Assembly (NCBI GenBank): GCA_029961685.1
Contig: JARWKL010000013.1
Coordinates: forward strand, 26,504,922 to 26,568,921
Length of the DNA stretch: 64,000 nucleotides
Origin: Aristolochia californica
Taxonomy: Eukaryota; Streptophyta; Magnoliopsida; Piperales; Aristolochiaceae
Reading direction: 5' to 3'
The notes under the pieces were generated by a model. That model worked only from the letters and a program-made list of their open reading frames with translations, made no database searches and was not told the origin of the DNA. The translations under genes were made by a program, and so were the position numbers. Shown one piece after another: positions 61,501-64,000 of the stretch; the stretch's first letter is position 1, and the number at the start of each line of letters is the position of its first letter.

Positions 61501-63993
61501 AGTTTGAGATTCAATCTAGATTTGAGGGTGTCCCTCTTCCGCTTTTGTTGTATCTTTGCTCGAATTAATGAATCACCATTTCAAATAAACAAAAACAAAG
61601 ACAAATCAAGGGAATCTTTGGTTAGATTCTTAGGTTCCTTTTTTTAAAAAAAAGGTACTTAGGTTCCAACAAGCAGAATACACAGATTCTGAGTCTTCCG
61701 CATACAATTTCCTGAATCTCTGAAGTTTCTCCTCTCATGCATGCCATAAATCAGCAGTCCTTTCCTTATCTTTTCCCAAGACTATCTCCTATCTCTTCAC
61801 TAACCCCAATATTATGAATTTCTAATAAATTGTTATACATGACACTTGACATACCTTAATGTAAACCTTGCATTTGGCTTCGTGTACCACAAGGACACCT
61901 TTGTCTGCTGATTTCTTTAAAGAAGGGCTACTTGGCTGTTGCATGTCATCCTCTGGCCATGCATAAAATAGTTCAACAAACAAGAAATTACAAGAAATTT
62001 ATGGTACAGAAATATTTTAATCTACTTGTTTATTCCAAGGCAGCATAACATTTTTTTTTTCAAAGATCTATATGCTCTCTGTTATTTTTGCTATCACTTT
62101 CTCGCACATTTATTCAATGGTAAACCCAAAAAGGAGAGAAAAAGGATAAATTTTTTGCAAGAAAAAGATCGATAAACTTAAATAAGAATATTCATAAAAA
62201 AGGCTCTCCAATATCTTACAAAAAGAGGTAAATGAGCATTTAAAAAATCAACAGTATGGTGATGGACTATATAAATCATGATGATTTCAGGTACAAACTT
62301 CATAAAATTAAAAAAAAAATGTAGATTGGATTTGGTTCAATGGCCACATCATGATGTTTTTCAACTCATGGCATTAATTTCATGTTTCACTCATGTCAGG
62401 GTGTGTAACCAACATAAAATAAATAAATTAAAGAAAGAAGCATATTTTGAATCCCACCACCATCAGCGTCCTCCACAGCATCTTGCTTCACAAGAAAAGA
62501 ACTCTGAGTACCTGGAAGAGCAAGCGGTCTCAAAGGAATGAGCATTCACTGCCTTACAAGCCTTTAAGCCAAGTTAACATTAACCACAACCATGAAGCTG
62601 AATCAGACAACAACATGACCAGACACCGAGTTTCAGATAGCTCACATAGATGATCTCAGTAGTCAAGTTAAGAGTCAACAAAACTTCAAACAAAAAAAAA
62701 AAGAACCATGAGGTTTTTTAGTAGTATCATTAGATCGATGGTAAAATGTCATTTTGATAAAAAAAATAAAAAAAAAGTGAACTAATTTCTTAGGAGAGCT
62801 CATCAGAGTAATAGATGTTTTTGTAGCTGTGAAAGTTATGTCTGCAGGGAATTATCATCAAACCACTTATAAGTGGTTCATTTATGTCATGTTAGAAGGG
62901 GTATTTTATTCTTTATTTAAAAGTCCCTTAAGTAAACTTAAAAGAGACAAGACGATGAGCATTTTCCTTTAGACAAGACTTCTCACCAAAAAGGGGATTA
63001 GCCACCATCTTCTTCCTTCATTTTCCTTTAGACAAGACTTCTCTCCAAAAAGGGAATTAGAAACCATCTTCTTCCTTCTTTCATCTTTTTCTGTGTTATT
63101 ACTTTCTTCTGATCCTTTTCTAAATTATTATTTGATGATTTCAGATCTAACATGGTATTAAAACAAATCCAAGCCCTGGATTGTTTCTGCTATATGACCA
63201 ACGTGTATGTTCTTCATGGTCAATCTGTCTGCTATGGAATGTCTGAGTATGTACTGTATGCTTGGGCCCAGTTGCAGGTTTACACCTGGGCATCAAGCAA
63301 AATTATGATGGGTAAGAAACAAGTAACACCTTTATATTGACTGTACTACACATATCACGTTAGAAGTTAAAGAGTGTGAGAAAGTACTGTGCAATAAGAA
63401 TCTCACATCAGCTTGGGCCTGGAAGATCTTATGGTTATTCCTGAGAAGAGATTTATAAAATTTGACTAGCCATTTAGGGAGCAATGGCCCCAATGTATCA
63501 GTGGGAATTCACCATTCAAAAACAACTAACAGGGTCCTAGTCTCTTCCCGAACATAGGAGATGATGGACAAAGCTTCCTTCAGAATTTTCCATATTGCAA
63601 TTTTTTAACATATGACTATAAATATCAAATCATATATTTAGCAACATCGTAGAATGTTGCCTCAAATATTTGTGACTAATAACTAAAATTGTTTCCAGTT
63701 ACAAACAAGTGTACTTAAGCATAAACAATCCTCTCCACATGTTACCCAGGAAGAAACTTACCAGGTAAAACGGATGTTTGATTGTTAGGCACAAGAGAGA
63801 AGCTCCAAGGACTCGTGCTACTGGTGGTTGCATACCCAAAAGTAGGAAACCCACTTTTGCCATTGTTAACCGGGAAGCTTACATCAGTGGCCTTGGCCGT
63901 GGACACCAAAGTTTTCTCCATACTTGATGATGCCACATTTTCTGCTTTTTCAGCTTTCACTTTGAGCCAATCGACGACATCCCTGAATTTCTC
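52563..63993 (-). CDS. NUP50: Nucleoporin NUP50-like with RanBP1-type domain (5' part outside window)
   Basis: Nuclear-basket nucleoporin that helps Ran/importin-dependent transport. Five exons join in frame (5' to 3'): 63993-63762, 61952-61855, 59944-59822, 52992-52903, 52700-52563. The first listed exon starts at an acceptor six bases from the window edge, so upstream exons are outside. It gives 'EKFRDVVDWLKVKAEKAEN' and a short FG-like Ser/Thr region. The Ran-binding domain spans the rest: 'KGVLVVHEAKCKVYIK', 'KGWKDMGVGQLSIKCKEG', 'IVVRNDAGRVFLNALLYSGI', 'FHTLGTGS', ending 'AQAIKDYAPAP'. The FG-to-Ran-domain linker is shorter than in Arabidopsis; a small exon could be missed. The 6.8-kb fourth intron (52993-59821) is full of retroelements, yet its splice sites are intact. 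Confidence 0.93.
54199..55850 (-). mobile_element. LINE 3' fragment (RT tail, zf-RVT, RNase H) in NUP50 intron
   Basis: The minus strand shows, in order, an RT C-terminal relic (about 55850-55600), zf-RVT (55347-55042: 'CPFCNTEVETTSHILL'), a linker (54981-54673) and RNase H (54676-54461: 'LKLNFDNSSIGNPG', 'ELHGLLNGL'). It ends in a poly(A) tail seen as a T-run at 54199-54209. Several frames are joined by small overlaps or stops, so ORF2 is broken. It is 5'-truncated. No target duplication was found on the 5' side. It is related to, but distinct from, the LINE at 57429-58517. Confidence 0.8.
55873..55890. repeat. (GT)n microsatellite
   Basis: Nine GT units just outside the 5' end of the LINE fragment. 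Confidence 0.9.
55940..56334 (+). mobile_element. Copia-type LTR with preceding polypurine tract
   Basis: Starts TGTTAAGTTGTGGAGCC and ends ATTCCTAACA (395 bases), giving 5-base inverted TGTTA/TAACA ends. 'AAGTGAGAGAT' (55929-55939) precedes it, like a polypurine tract, so it is a 3' LTR with a short internal remnant. It is in opposite orientation to the surrounding Copia element and belongs to a different family. No matching 5' LTR was found. Confidence 0.65.
57107..57168. repeat. Short tandem duplication
   Basis: 'AAAGATG.TGATGCA.GCACA' occurs twice, about 37 bases apart, inside the Copia remnant. Confidence 0.6.
57429..58517 (+). mobile_element. 5'-truncated LINE with intact zf-RVT and RNase H frame
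   Basis: Flanked by perfect 16-bp duplications AAGTAGATTCACTGCT (57413-57428 and 58518-58533). It ends in poly(A) (58509-58519). One unbroken frame to the TAG at 58458-58460 encodes zf-RVT ('CPFCNTSPETADHTLLHCEY') and then RNase H with 'LNFDGSAFG', 'ELHGLLNGLK', 'IEGDSQVIINW' and 'VPRSANHLAD', so the acidic active-site residues are kept. The upstream reverse transcriptase and endonuclease were lost by truncation, so it cannot move by itself. It is inserted next to the Copia primer-binding site and is antisense to NUP50. The intact frame and perfect duplication point to a recent event. Confidence 0.95.
58873..59096. other. NUP50 intron DNA next to the Copia 5' LTR
   Basis: AT-rich intron sequence without recognised features. 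Confidence 0.5.
59097..59388. repeat. Minisatellite, about 42-bp unit, seven copies
   Basis: The unit reads 'TAAACTATCCACTTGTAGAG', then 'CCACAAAA.GAGGGCCTACACC'. The seven copies differ mainly in the A-run length (four to seven) and by single substitutions. It abuts a polypurine tract and LTR start on its right, so it may have expanded inside a retroelement. Confidence 0.9.
59389..59640 (+). mobile_element. LTR relic with polypurine tract
   Basis: 'ATGAGGGGGAG' (59389-59398) followed by 'TATTAAGGAATAGTCCCACA' matches the PPT plus LTR start of a family whose LTRs begin TGTTAAGGAATAGTCCCACA; the second base has decayed. The right boundary is not clear. Confidence 0.5.
60600..61570 (+). pseudogene. 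LINE zf-RVT and RNase H relic in NUP50 intron
   Basis: The plus strand near 60635 reads 'CILCGEVEESANQILLHHSH' (zf-RVT). Near 61075 it reads 'EPPPVEYFNLKFDGSSLGNL', then 'AGIGGAV', then 'CPIGRSDTLEAAIRALL' (RNase H core). Stops and shifts break the frame. The end at about 61560 ('TTAATGAATCACCATTTCA') resembles a LINE 3' end. It is in the intron between the second and third visible NUP50 exons and is older than the element at 57429-58517. Confidence 0.7.
62890..63152 (+). mobile_element. Copia-type 5' LTR with degenerate primer-binding site
   Basis: Starts TGTTAGAAGGGG and ends GATCTAACA (263 bases). TGGTATTAAAAC (63153-63164) follows directly, a decayed form of TGGTATCAGAGC. Inside, a 58-base unit is duplicated in tandem (about 62961-63018 and 63019-63080: 'CATTTTCCTTTAGACAAGAC' and onward). 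No coding domain follows, so it is a truncated element in a NUP50 intron. Confidence 0.75.
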
Positions 63994-64000
63994 CTAAAAA

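Overview
The window is nuclear DNA of a flowering plant. It is AT-rich, its genes have canonical GT/AG introns, and it carries plant-type transposons of at least six kinds. All six genes have clear angiosperm families, but nothing here fixes the species; a woody eudicot or magnoliid with a medium-to-large genome would fit.

From left to right the gene models are: a partial minus-strand F-box gene of the At4g00755 type (1227-3720, last exon not found); a plus-strand SEUSS-like co-regulator, SLK2 type (15621-24073, nine coding exons); a minus-strand F-box/PP2 gene, PP2-A13 type (25795-27563, three exons, complete); a plus-strand CCCH-zinc-finger/WD40 gene, ZFWD type (41077-46807, nine exons, complete); a plus-strand protein kinase gene, PEPKR1 type (49281-51644, four coding exons plus a leader intron); and a minus-strand nucleoporin gene, NUP50 type (52563-63993, five exons seen, 5' part outside the window). 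The last two are convergent. I joined the exons by hand from splice sites and reading-frame phase, and every junction keeps frame. The genes are unrelated housekeeping or regulatory loci and form no pathway or cluster.

The space between and inside the genes is mostly mobile DNA. Two families of non-autonomous DNA transposons recur. One is PIF/Harbinger-like (TAA target duplications; 5945-7238, 34649-35867, 44452-45905, and a partial copy at 33828-34640). The other is hAT-like (8-bp target duplications; 11021-13204, 29307-30568, and an end fragment at 31280-31446). In both families AT-rich arms enclose a CpG- and purine-rich core. A complete Cassandra-type TRIM with 5S-rRNA-like LTRs (11297-11775) sits in one hAT core. 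A 100-bp tRNA-type SINE (44586-44685) sits in the Harbinger element in intron 7 of the ZFWD gene. The 6.8-kb intron of NUP50 holds a decayed Copia element with a LINE at its primer-binding site (16-bp target duplication), a second LINE and another LTR. Many direct repeats and a 42-bp minisatellite fill other introns.

The most unusual gene-level observation is that the SLK2 gene has no ATG in the visible leader or in the first 77 codons of its first recognisable coding exon. The codon where relatives start is GTG. I saw no CRISPR array, functional tRNA or rRNA gene, or bacterial-type operon. Everything was read by eye without searches.
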